From Methanothrix sp. (lineage in GTDB: Archaea > Halobacteriota > Methanosarcinia > Methanotrichales > Methanotrichaceae), in NCBI GenBank assembly GCA_028679775.1, contig JAJRAX010000153.1:1-13056 (forward strand): DNA of 13,056 nucleotides, read 5' to 3'. Position numbers and translations under genes: made by a program. The notes beneath the pieces are model-generated. The model was not told where the DNA came from and did no database searches. It saw only the letters and a list, made by a program, of their open reading frames with translations. Every line of letters begins with the position of its first letter. The first letter of the stretch is position 1. Positions 1-6,902 of this stretch are shown here, in pieces.

Positions 1-158
1 AAGGCTGCCTGATTCCAGCACTTTAAAGACAAGCTTTGCCGATGGTGGCAAGTGCTCTATCTTCGTGCCGGTCGATTCATTTTTGGTTTCAGCAAAGTCG
101 ATCCCTCATTTACATTTCACCTGGACTATCCCTACTACCTGATCTATTATCAAGTCTG

Positions 159-173
159 TTATTGCGGCAATAA
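159..173. repeat. Short inverted repeat TTATTGC-G-GCAATAA
   Basis: A perfect 7-base inverted repeat around one central G, in non-coding sequence. Its arms contain the same GCAA/TTGC words as the promoter elements at 1645 and 5885, but in the opposite order (TTGC first). It could be a protein-binding site or chance; nothing nearby decides this. Confidence 0.3.
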
Positions 174-332
174 TGGCACCATAGCGCCGGTGTTATGCGG
201 AAAGTGTGCAGGAATAAGCTACATTTGATGCGCCAATTTGGAAATGCTCTGGCAGCGTCCCGAATTGAGCAGAAGAGTATGGCGAGAGATCTGCCGCAAG
301 ACTGCTGCCAGACTTTAGTGGAGTTGTAATTC

Positions 333-345
333 GGCAAATCTTGCC
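333..345. repeat. Inverted repeat GGCAA-ATC-TTGCC downstream of the binding-protein gene
   Basis: A perfect 5-base inverted repeat with a 3-base centre, 20 bases beyond the stop codon of the minus-strand binding-protein gene. It has the same GCAA-N3-TTGC architecture as the elements at 1645-1655 and 5885-5895. It could be a weak transcript-end hairpin or another copy of the same protein-binding site. No TATA-like box at the matching distance supports a promoter here. Confidence 0.35.
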
Positions 346-365
346 AAAGGATAGGACTTGGCTGA

Positions 366-1379
366 TCAGCCGCAGGGTGCTAAAGCCTCGTTGTTCTTGT
401 ACGTCTTGGCGATAAAAGAACCATTCATTGTGCTGTTAATGTCCAGCGTGCCCTTAAGAATCTTGAGCCGTACGAGAGACTCATAAAGATATGCCAGATC
501 TTCTTCTGTCGGCCTCAGGCTGGCATAGGAGACGCCCCATCTGAAGCACTCGTCCATGATACTCTTGTCAATCGCGATCTGGTCTCCAACCGTTGGCACT
601 GTCATATTATGGTTCCTGTCGATGAAGAACCCGGACCCAACGTAGCCGTCGGTCAGCTCCTGCACAGTTTTGGGATACCTGGCAATGAAATCCCGGTCGA
701 GCGTCAGAACACAGCAGGTCTCGTTCCTCCAGATATCCTGGGAGCGGCGCAGCCATTTTGCCTGGCCTGCCAAAACGCTCCCGGCTCCGATATACTGGTC
801 AGCCACGTATCCTTTGATCTCGCCCCTGGATAGCGCTGCAGCCATCTCTTCCGGTTCCATCTCAATAAGATCCACTCCGCCGAAATTGGTATCGTTTTTA
901 AAGGCGCGATAAAGGAGAATGGTGCAGGTCGATGCAAGAGCGGGCACTGCAACCTTTCGGCCTGACAGATCGCGGATTGATTTGACATCATTGGCCACAA
1001 TCAGGGCATTTCCATGCCGGTGGCTCTTGGCCACAATCTGGAGAGCGACGCCCTCTTCCGCGGCCTGCAAGTCCAATGCCGCCGGGAGCGATGCTCCTTG
1101 AATTGAGCCTGAACGCAATGCTTCAATCAGGTCGTCCCAGGAGTCGAACTTGATGAGCATAAAATCCATGTTTTTGAAGTTGGGCGCATAGAGCTTGTTG
1201 AGAACAACCGGATCTATGGAGTGGACGGTGGGAACATATCCGAGCGACAATTCCGGCACATCCTCAGGCTGCTCAGACTTGGGGCCGAAAATGCTGTTCA
1301 ATATGCTCCAATCCCAGCCCAAGGCGGGCGTGATCAAAACGATTAGCGTAAGGATAATCAATAGCAGTATCTTTTTCAA
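366..1379 (-). CDS. ABC transporter substrate-binding protein, SsuA/TauA/NMT1-like
   Basis: Predicted extracytoplasmic binding protein of 337 residues that would capture a small, probably sulfur- or nitrogen-containing organic compound. I chose the TTG start at 1379. It follows GGGGAAATAAGG and opens directly into a signal-peptide-like N-terminus (MKKILLLIILTLIVLITPALG, residues 1-21), whereas the longer open frame would begin upstream of the likely promoter. The mature part starts at about residue 44 with SLGYVPTVHSIDPVV. It continues through GSIQGASLPAALDLQ (91-105) and IRDLSGRKVAVP (135-146), the usual lobe pattern of the SsuA/NMT1 family. No lipobox cysteine is seen, so anchoring is uncertain. 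The gene is divergent from the first nitrogenase-like pair across 340 bases. No permease or ATPase gene is in the window. The family call is firm; the ligand is unknown, with sulfonate, sulfide-ether or nitrate-like compounds possible. Confidence 0.8.
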   Translation of the reverse strand: MKKILLLIILTLIVLITPALGWDWSILNSIFGPKSEQPEDVPELSLGYVPTVHSIDPVVLNKLYAPNFKNMDFMLIKFDSWDDLIEALRSGSIQGASLPAALDLQAAEEGVALQIVAKSHRHGNALIVANDVKSIRDLSGRKVAVPALASTCTILLYRAFKNDTNFGGVDLIEMEPEEMAAALSRGEIKGYVADQYIGAGSVLAGQAKWLRRSQDIWRNETCCVLTLDRDFIARYPKTVQELTDGYVGSGFFIDRNHNMTVPTVGDQIAIDKSIMDECFRWGVSYASLRPTEEDLAYLYESLVRLKILKGTLDINSTMNGSFIAKTYKNNEALAPCG

Positions 1380-1437
1380 CCTTATTTCCCCTATCAGAGG
1401 ATTAAAATCGCTTCCTAGACAATCTTCCTGTGCAATA

Positions 1438-1500
1438 CTTTCCGAGAGAGATGGGGGTCGGGCTTCCCCATTTGTTGAGGTGGTTTTTTGCCTCGGAAAG
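1438..1500 (-). promoter_or_regulatory. Structured 5' leader of the binding-protein mRNA (candidate cis-regulatory RNA)
   Basis: Read on the minus strand, a perfect 9-base stem CTTTCCGAG / CTCGGAAAG (1500-1492 with 1446-1438) closes a 63-base element. Inside it is a second perfect stem ATGGGG / CCCCAT (1471-1466 with 1456-1451) with a 9-base loop, plus an A-rich and CCACC-containing single strand. The element ends about 60 bases before the TTG start. It matches no riboswitch class I can name. Whether the transcript includes the whole outer stem depends on a start site near 1495-1500, inferred from the TATA-like box at 1516-1527. It might instead be a DNA-level repeat. Confidence 0.4.
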
Positions 1501-1515
1501 ATACGGCACAAAAGA

Positions 1516-1527
1516 GGTATATTAAAG
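1516..1527 (-). promoter_or_regulatory. TATA-like box for the binding-protein gene
   Basis: On the minus strand the sequence CTTTAATATACC resembles an archaeal TATA box. Transcription would start roughly 25 bases downstream, near 1497, giving a leader of about 115 bases before the TTG start at 1379. That leader would carry the stem structure described at 1438-1500. This is inference from composition and spacing only. Confidence 0.4.
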
Positions 1528-1644
1528 GCCAGAATTTCCAACTACTTAAGAACCACCTCCACGATCTCCAGAATCAGCAGATCCATCATTTTATTTCACC
1601 AATTCATGAATAGAACTCAAATTGATATTAAATCTGACATAGTG

Positions 1645-1680
1645 GCAATATTTGCACATTTCTTCGCGGATATATACAAT
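1645..1680 (+). promoter_or_regulatory. Promoter of the D1-K1 unit with shared upstream element
   Basis: The element GCAATATTTGCA, two bases, then TTTCTTC occupies 1645-1665. A TATA-like stretch ATATATAC starts at 1670. The first 11 bases are a perfect GCAA-N3-TTGC inverted repeat, as expected for a site bound by a dimeric regulator. The same element occurs at 5885 before the H-D2-K2 unit, identical at 19 of 21 positions and at the same distance from its TATA-like box. A start near 1698 would give a leader of about 20 bases that includes the GAGGG ribosome binding site at 1708-1712. Confidence 0.65.
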
Positions 1681-1719
1681 GTCAGAAACCCATCATATCA
1701 AAATTATGAGGGCGACAAA

Positions 1720-3252
1720 ATGCATTCTTCTCAGAATCTGATTAATCAAGAGATAGACCTGTCAGAGAACACCTGCCCCAATCGCGAGCAGCGCGCCAGA
1801 GGGATTAACGTCTATTACGGCCGGGCCTCCGAGCTGGTCCGGGACGCCAAATGCGGAAAGCTGCAAAACCGGGAACGAAAGTTCCAGCAGGCATCCGGCT
1901 GCGTCCTCAACTTCTACCTATCGGTTCGAGTCAACACCATCAGGGATGCTGCTGCCATCTTTCACGCTCCGGTAGGCTGCTCTGCGCCGGCTCTGGGGTA
2001 CAGAGAACTCTTTCGGGATATTCCGGTAGATCTGGGCAGACCTGAGAACTTCGACCTGCACTGGATGACTACCAATATCAACGAGCAGGATGTGGTCTAC
2101 GGAGCGGCAGATAAGCTCAGGTTCGCGATTGAGGAGGCTGAACGCAGGTATTCCCCCAGGGCCATATTCATCCTGACCTCATGCGTCGCAGGAGTGATCG
2201 GCGAGGATATCGAGGGCGTGGTAAACGATGTCCAGCCCTTTTGCAGCGCCAGGATCGTTCCCGTCCACTGCGAGGGCGTGCGCTCCAGGCTGGTTCAGAC
2301 CGGCTATGATGCATTCTGGCACGGAGTACTGAAGTATCTGGTGAAGAAGCCGGAAAAGAAGCAGAAGGATCTGGTCAATGTGGCCAGCATGCTCTCTTAC
2401 ACCTGGCAGGATCGTCGGGAGATCACCAGGCTTCTCGGCAAGCTCAGCCTTCGCCCCAACTTCGTGCCGGAGTTCGCAACTGTCGAGCAGTTCGAGCAGC
2501 TTTCAGAGGCGGCAGTCACGGCTCCGCTCTGCCCGACCTATACCGACTATCTCTCCAAAGGCCTTGAGCAGGAGTATGGTGTGCCTTACTTCCTCTATCC
2601 GTCACCCATGGGCATAGCCAGCACGGACGAATGGTTGCGCAAGGTGGCCCGGTTTACCGGAAAAGAGGGCGAGGTAGAAGCGCTGATTGATGAAGAGCAC
2701 AAAAAGTGGCAGCCGAAACTGGATATTATCCGAAAGGAGCTGGAGGGGTTCAAAGGGAACGGAGAGAAGATCGAGGTTTTGGGATCGTTAGGACAGGGCC
2801 GGCTGCTTGCTCAGCTCCCGTTCTTCGATGAGCTGGGCTTAAGCTCCAAAGCAGCCATGGCCCAGGACTTTGACAATCTGATTTTGGAGGAGGTAGAAGA
2901 CCTGATCGGCAAAGTGGGAGACTTCGAGATACTGGTCAACACCTTCCAGGCCGCAGAGCAGGCTCATATCACGAGAAAGCTCAACCCTGACCTGGCGCTC
3001 ACCTGTCCATTCCAGGGAGGTGCCTACAAACGGCTGAAGGGAATAACCAGAATTCATGCTTTACGAGGCGACTCCCTTCCCTGGAGCGCGCAAAGCGGTT
3101 ATGCAGGAGCCGTGTCCTATGCAGCCTTCCTCTTGCAGTCGCTAAAGAGCGTCTCATTCCAGAGGACCATGCTAACCAAAACCCGCGACAGCTACAGGGA
3201 TTGGTGGTATGACCAGCCGAATCCGTTGCACTACCTGGAAAAGGAGGCTTGA
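1720..3252 (+). CDS. Nitrogenase-like component 1 alpha subunit, copy 1 (D1; MarD-like)
   Basis: NifD-family subunit of 510 residues that should pair with K1 and receive electrons from the H protein. The ATG at 1720 has GAGGG 7 bases upstream; the longer open frame would read through the promoter. Cys61 (ASGC), Cys87 (APVGC) and Cys155 (LTSC) match the P-cluster ligands Cys62, 88 and 154 of Azotobacter NifD. Cys271 (APLCPTYTDYL) matches cofactor ligand Cys275, and His446 (TRIHALRG) is the best candidate for His442. The segment matching NifD Gln191/His195 has Val192 and Tyr196, so ordinary N2 reduction is unlikely. A separate K subunit follows, unlike homodimeric CfbD. The overall character fits the methylthio-alkane reductase (group IV) branch; that function is inferred. 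The stop lies 4 bases before K1, and GGAGG for K1 sits in this gene's last codons. Confidence 0.88.
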   Translation: MHSSQNLINQEIDLSENTCPNREQRARGINVYYGRASELVRDAKCGKLQNRERKFQQASGCVLNFYLSVRVNTIRDAAAIFHAPVGCSAPALGYRELFRDIPVDLGRPENFDLHWMTTNINEQDVVYGAADKLRFAIEEAERRYSPRAIFILTSCVAGVIGEDIEGVVNDVQPFCSARIVPVHCEGVRSRLVQTGYDAFWHGVLKYLVKKPEKKQKDLVNVASMLSYTWQDRREITRLLGKLSLRPNFVPEFATVEQFEQLSEAAVTAPLCPTYTDYLSKGLEQEYGVPYFLYPSPMGIASTDEWLRKVARFTGKEGEVEALIDEEHKKWQPKLDIIRKELEGFKGNGEKIEVLGSLGQGRLLAQLPFFDELGLSSKAAMAQDFDNLILEEVEDLIGKVGDFEILVNTFQAAEQAHITRKLNPDLALTCPFQGGAYKRLKGITRIHALRGDSLPWSAQSGYAGAVSYAAFLLQSLKSVSFQRTMLTKTRDSYRDWWYDQPNPLHYLEKEA

Positions 3253-3256
3253 AAGA

Positions 3257-4606
3257 ATGACTTCAAACAATTCAGAGGCATCGGTAATATCTGAGCCTAA
3301 ATACCCGGAGGTAATGGAAGCGCCCCGCTATTCATGCGCTCTCGGCGGAGCTATCTCCACAGCGTTAGGCATCTTTGGGACGGTGCCCATCCTTCACTCA
3401 GGGGCCGGCTGCGGTCAGGCCCATCTCAACGGCCAGGCCTACGGTTGTGGTGAGAATGCCGGTGGCCCCCAGGGCGGCACCAGCACACCATGCTCCTGCC
3501 TGGTAGAGGAGCATGTCATCTTCGGAGGCGAGAATAAGCTGAGAAATCTGATCCAATCGAGCATCGAGCTGATGGATGGCGATCTTTATGCGGTGATTTC
3601 CGGATGCGTGCCAGCTCTGACCGGCGACGATGTGGAGTCGGTGGTCAAGGAGTTCAAAGAAAAGGCGAACATCATCTCTATCAAAACTGCAGGCTTCATA
3701 GGCAACTCCTACAAAGGCTATGAGCTTTTCTTCCTGTCGACGATAGATCAACTGCTTAAGCCCTTGCCCGTGAAAAAGGGGAGAATTAACATCTTCGGAG
3801 TTGTGCCCTACCAGCATCTTTTCTGGAAAGGGGACTTAAAGGTTCTGAAAGGTACTTTGCAGAGGCTGGGAATTGAGGCAAACATAATTCTTCGGGAATT
3901 TAACGGTCTCGCGAATCTCCTGGAGATTCCGGCAGCCGAGCTGAATGTCGTTCTGTCGCCCTGGAATGGTCATGAGATTGCTAAATCGCTTCAAGAGAAG
4001 TTCGGCACATCTTATCTGACATTTCCAGGAGTGCCGGTCGGCCCCAAACAGACCTCGAATTTTCTGCTGCAATTGGCCGGGCGGCTGAACATCCCGGAAG
4101 AAAAAGTGCAGGAGATCATCGAAGAGGAAGAGCGCATAGCTTATCGGTTCATCGAGTATTTGGGAGACGTCCACATCCTCGGTCTGCCGCATCCCTACTT
4201 CGCGGTGGTGGCCGACAGTGGGACTGCGATTGGCGTCACTCAATTTCTGGCCAACGAGATGGGCTATCTGCCTGAGACGGTCATCATAACAGACAATCCG
4301 CCTCAAGAAGCGAGAGCGGAGATCATCCATCAGCTTTCTGTGAACATCGAGAGCATCTTCAAGCCCGATATAATCTTCGAGTCGGATTCGCATAAAATCA
4401 GGCTGAAGCTGCGAGACCGCAGTTTCCTGGTGCTGCTGGCCAGCTCTTTGGAGAAGTTTATTGCGGCCGATCTTGGAGCAACCGTTCATTTGAGCGTCTC
4501 ATTTCCATCATTTGACCGGCTCATTTTAGAACGCAGCTACGCAGGTTTTGGCGGCGGTCTGAACCTGATGGAAGACATATTGAGCAAAACTGTGGCACCG
4601 CTGTAG
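3257..4606 (+). CDS. Nitrogenase-like component 1 beta subunit, copy 1 (K1; MarK-like)
   Basis: NifK-family subunit of 449 residues, partner of D1. The ATG at 3257 follows GGAGG (3243-3247) and starts 4 bases after the D1 stop. Cys27 (YSCALGG), Cys52 (GAGCGQ) and Cys117 (ISGCVPALTGDD) match the three NifK P-cluster cysteines. The segment LVEEHVIFGGENKL (82-95) is the usual NifK core. Two further cysteines, Cys64 (YGCGEN) and Cys81 (PCSCLVEE), are glycines in the second copy, so this subunit may differ in cluster environment or redox behaviour. The C-terminus (YAGFGGGLNLMEDIL) is intact. At 449 residues it is shorter than many NifK proteins, which carry N-terminal extensions. A six-T run lies just beyond the stop (4618-4623), before the aminotransferase. 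The family is certain; the substrate is inferred. Confidence 0.88.
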   Translation: MTSNNSEASVISEPKYPEVMEAPRYSCALGGAISTALGIFGTVPILHSGAGCGQAHLNGQAYGCGENAGGPQGGTSTPCSCLVEEHVIFGGENKLRNLIQSSIELMDGDLYAVISGCVPALTGDDVESVVKEFKEKANIISIKTAGFIGNSYKGYELFFLSTIDQLLKPLPVKKGRINIFGVVPYQHLFWKGDLKVLKGTLQRLGIEANIILREFNGLANLLEIPAAELNVVLSPWNGHEIAKSLQEKFGTSYLTFPGVPVGPKQTSNFLLQLAGRLNIPEEKVQEIIEEEERIAYRFIEYLGDVHILGLPHPYFAVVADSGTAIGVTQFLANEMGYLPETVIITDNPPQEARAEIIHQLSVNIESIFKPDIIFESDSHKIRLKLRDRSFLVLLASSLEKFIAADLGATVHLSVSFPSFDRLILERSYAGFGGGLNLMEDILSKTVAPL

Positions 4607-4641
4607 AAAGCTTTAACTTTTTTATTCTTGTGAAGGATATC

Positions 4642-5814
4642 ATGCCGCCGTTGAGCAATCGCATAGGTTTATTCACCGAATCTGTCATCAGGAAGATGAC
4701 AAGAATCGCCAGTGCCTACAACGCTGTCAACCTCTCCCAGGGCTTTCCTGATTTCGACCCGCCGCAGCAGCTTTTGCTGGCTCTCAAAAAGGCTTCCACC
4801 TGCGGCCCTCATCAGTATGCAGTAACCTGGGGCGCACCTAATTTCCGTGAGGCTCTGGCCAGGAAGCAATCTCGATTTATGGGGCTTGATATCGACCCCG
4901 AGACGCAGATTTGCGTTACCTGCGGAAGCACAGAAGCTATGATGACCGCCATGATGACTGTCTGCAATCCAGGTGATAAAGTCATAGTGTTCTCGCCGTT
5001 TTATGAGAATTACGGGGCCGATGCCATACTGTCCGGAGCTCTTCCAATCTACGTGCCTCTCTCTCCTCCTGATTTCTCATTCGACGTTGAGGAACTGACC
5101 CGCGCATTCCAGCAAAGGCCAAAGGCTCTGATTCTATGCAATCCGTCCAATCCTACTGGGAAGGTCTTCACCGAGAATGAGCTGAAACTCATTGCCGATC
5201 TGGCTGACCGATATGATACATTTGTGATCACTGATGAGGTCTATGAGCATATCGTGTATTCTCCGAATAAACATGTCTATTTTGCGTCTCTGCCAGGCAT
5301 GTTCGAGAGGACCATCTCCTGCAGCTCGCTATCCAAAACCTATTCCATCACAGGCTGGAGACTGGGATATCTGATTGCTCCGGCTAAGATCATCGATGGC
5401 GCGAGAAAGGTGCACGACTTCCTGACAGTTGGGGCTCCAGCGCCCCTGCAGGAGGCGGCGGTGACTGCATTGAACTTTCCGGATCGGTATTATGAACGTC
5501 TCCAGGAATTGTATACGGGAAAGAGGGACTTCTTCATCAAAGGCCTGGATGAAGCAGGACTGGAATACACCAAACCACAGGGCGCCTATTATGTGATGGT
5601 CGACATCTCCGAGTTTGAGTGTCCGAGTGATACCGTTTTTTGTGAATGGCTGGCCAGAGTTGTGGGCGTCGCTGCAGTTCCCGGATCAAGCTTCTTTAAA
5701 GAAGATGTTGGGCATCTAATCCGCTTGCACTTTGCAAAAAAGCAGGAAACGCTCGCAGACGCCCTGGAAAGGCTCTCACATCTTAGAAGCCTGGCAGAGA
5801 AGGGCATAAATTGA
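4642..5814 (+). CDS. PLP-dependent class I/II aminotransferase (YbdL/KAT-like)
   Basis: Cytosolic aminotransferase of 390 residues that moves an amino group between an amino acid and a 2-oxo acid. I chose ATG 4642 with GAAGGA just upstream (4632-4637); an in-frame GTG at 4630 would add four residues. The opening [21 protein letters not shown] followed by [10 protein letters not shown] is typical of the subfamily that includes kynurenine/glutamine aminotransferases and E. coli YbdL, which prefers methionine. Visible key residues are NPSNPTGK, Asp198 and Tyr201 (TDEVYEH), the PLP lysine Lys232 ([14 protein letters not shown]) and the carboxylate-binding Arg361 (LIRLHF). It starts 35 bases after K1, so it is probably in the same unit, although the T-run between them may reduce read-through. 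A role in making methionine from its keto acid would fit a C-S cleaving neighbour, but the substrate cannot be read from sequence. Confidence 0.85.
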   Translation: MPPLSNRIGLFTESVIRKMTRIASAYNAVNLSQGFPDFDPPQQLLLALKKASTCGPHQYAVTWGAPNFREALARKQSRFMGLDIDPETQICVTCGSTEAMMTAMMTVCNPGDKVIVFSPFYENYGADAILSGALPIYVPLSPPDFSFDVEELTRAFQQRPKALILCNPSNPTGKVFTENELKLIADLADRYDTFVITDEVYEHIVYSPNKHVYFASLPGMFERTISCSSLSKTYSITGWRLGYLIAPAKIIDGARKVHDFLTVGAPAPLQEAAVTALNFPDRYYERLQELYTGKRDFFIKGLDEAGLEYTKPQGAYYVMVDISEFECPSDTVFCEWLARVVGVAAVPGSSFFKEDVGHLIRLHFAKKQETLADALERLSHLRSLAEKGIN

Positions 5815-5838
5815 GGGGCTTTTTCAGGCCCAACTTTT
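5815..5838 (+). terminator. Probable transcript end after the aminotransferase
   Basis: Immediately after the stop codon, GGGC (5816-5819) can pair with GCCC (5828-5831) around a loop holding a five-T run. Another four Ts follow at 5835-5838. Archaeal termination mainly needs T-runs, so this is plausible. The next promoter element begins about 45 bases downstream. Confidence 0.4.
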
Positions 5839-5884
5839 CCCATTGCGCCTTTATCTCAGGCCTATTTTAAGCCTTTCTGTTAGA

Positions 5885-5920
5885 GCAATATTTGCATGTT
5901 TCTTCATCAATAAATATCAA
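5885..5920 (+). promoter_or_regulatory. Promoter of the H-D2-K2 unit with shared upstream element
   Basis: GCAATATTTGCA, two bases, then TTTCTTC lies at 5885-5905, followed by a TATA-like ATAAATATC starting at 5910. This repeats the element before D1 (1645) with only the two middle bases changed, at the same offset to the TATA-like box. The GCAA-N3-TTGC core is a perfect inverted repeat. Transcription would start near 5937, about 35 bases before the GTG start of the H gene. The TATA-like sequence here overlaps the longer open frame, which argues that the H protein begins at 5972. Confidence 0.65.
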
Positions 5921-5971
5921 GCCGATTACTATCGATTATCGTTAAAGAGCGCCCACTTTGAGGTGGCAATA

Positions 5972-6901
5972 GTGACAAAGATAAGAAACATCGCAATATA
6001 CGGAAAGGGAGGCATCGGCAAATCCACGACCTCCTCCAACATCAGCGCCGCCCTCTCGGAAGAGGGTTACAAGGTCATGCAGATAGGCTGCGATCCAAAG
6101 AGCGATTCGACGAACACTCTCCGAGGCGGCAGGTTCGTGCCTACTGTCCTCGACAAGCTGCGTAGCGGCAAAAGGATCGAGACCAACGAGATCGTCCACG
6201 AGGGATTCAACGGCATTCTCTGCGTGGAGACAGGAGGCCCGGAGCCTGGCGTCGGCTGCGCCGGGAGGGGGATCATCACGGCAATCGAGCTTCTCAAGCA
6301 AAAGAAGATCATTGAGGAGTTCTCACCGGATATCATCATCTATGACGTTTTGGGTGACGTCGTCTGCGGTGGATTTGCCATGCCGATCCGCGAGGGAGTG
6401 GCCGAACAGGTCTACACAGTCAGCTCCTCGGATTTCATGTCTTTGTACGCTTCCAACAATCTCTTCAAAGGCATCAAGAAGTACTCCAAGAGCGGCGGTG
6501 CCCTTTTCTCAGGCATCATTGGCAACTCCATAAATCTGCCCATAAATGAAGAGATCATCCAGGATTTTGCAGCCAATACCAAATCGACCATCGCAGGATT
6601 CGTGCCGCGTTCTCTGACGGTAGCCAAGGCCGAGCTGCAGGGCAAGACCACCATCGAAGCCGACCCGGATTCAGATCAGGCTGAGCTCTACCGGAACCTC
6701 GCCCGGAAGATAATCAGCAATGAGAGCCGATATGTGCCTGCACCTCTCGGCACGGACGAGCTGAAGGCATGGGCCGAGAGCTGGTACGACAGGCTGCTAC
6801 AGCACAATAAAAATCAGGAACAACAGGACACCGAACCAGTAAAAAGCGACCTGAAGTACTACGAGCTGAAGCCGGACAGCGCAAAAGCCAAGGTGAAATG
6901 A
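5972..6901 (+). CDS. NifH-like Fe protein / component 2 reductase (H; MarH-like)
   Basis: ATP-dependent electron donor of the nitrogenase family, 309 residues, acting as a dimer with one [4Fe-4S] cluster. The GTG at 5972 is preceded by GAGGTGG (5960-5966); earlier in-frame codons lie in the promoter. The P-loop [10 protein letters not shown] is at 10-19. The cluster cysteines are Cys96 (GVGCAGRG) and Cys132 (DVVCGGF), and Arg99 is the residue ADP-ribosylated in some NifH proteins. The switch region reads [14 protein letters not shown], where classic NifH has CDPKADSTRL, placing it outside canonical NifH. After the NifH fold a charged tail of about 40 residues (from roughly 270) extends beyond the usual length. 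It is the only H protein in the window, so it probably serves both D/K pairs. The stop is one base before the D2 start. CfbC or another group IV reductase is the alternative identity. Confidence 0.9.
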   Translation: MTKIRNIAIYGKGGIGKSTTSSNISAALSEEGYKVMQIGCDPKSDSTNTLRGGRFVPTVLDKLRSGKRIETNEIVHEGFNGILCVETGGPEPGVGCAGRGIITAIELLKQKKIIEEFSPDIIIYDVLGDVVCGGFAMPIREGVAEQVYTVSSSDFMSLYASNNLFKGIKKYSKSGGALFSGIIGNSINLPINEEIIQDFAANTKSTIAGFVPRSLTVAKAELQGKTTIEADPDSDQAELYRNLARKIISNESRYVPAPLGTDELKAWAESWYDRLLQHNKNQEQQDTEPVKSDLKYYELKPDSAKAKVK

Positions 6902-6902
6902 G

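Larger units (their letters stand above)
1..365. other. Stretch without a supportable gene, left edge
   Basis: I see no gene here. Frame 2 of the plus strand is open from the left edge to a TGA at 140-142 (46 codons), and frame 1 is open from 13 to a TGA at 226-228 without an ATG. Neither has a ribosome binding site or a recognisable motif, though the first could be the tail of a gene outside the window. A 44-codon frame with ATG at 195 also lacks a ribosome binding site. What can be seen is two short inverted repeats, listed separately. The region lies downstream of the substrate-binding protein gene on the minus strand, where permease and ATPase partners would be expected, and they are absent. 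Confidence 0.5.

Noticed and set aside
13..228. Open frame with a YCGNNG...LCGKCAG pattern, possible zinc-binding fragment
   Set aside because: It has no start codon and no ribosome binding site, and I recognise no family; it could be chance or a decayed gene.
195..329. Possible 44-codon small gene on the plus strand
   Set aside because: There is no ribosome binding site before the ATG at 195 and no recognisable motif, so it is not supportable as a gene.
1195..1719. N-terminal extension of D1 in the same open frame
   Set aside because: It would cross the promoter element and TATA-like box and overlap the binding-protein leader; the ATG at 1720 has a good ribosome binding site and gives a family-like N-terminus.
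5843..5971. N-terminal extension of the H protein
   Set aside because: It spans the promoter element; Fe proteins begin a few residues before the P-loop, as they do from the GTG at 5972.
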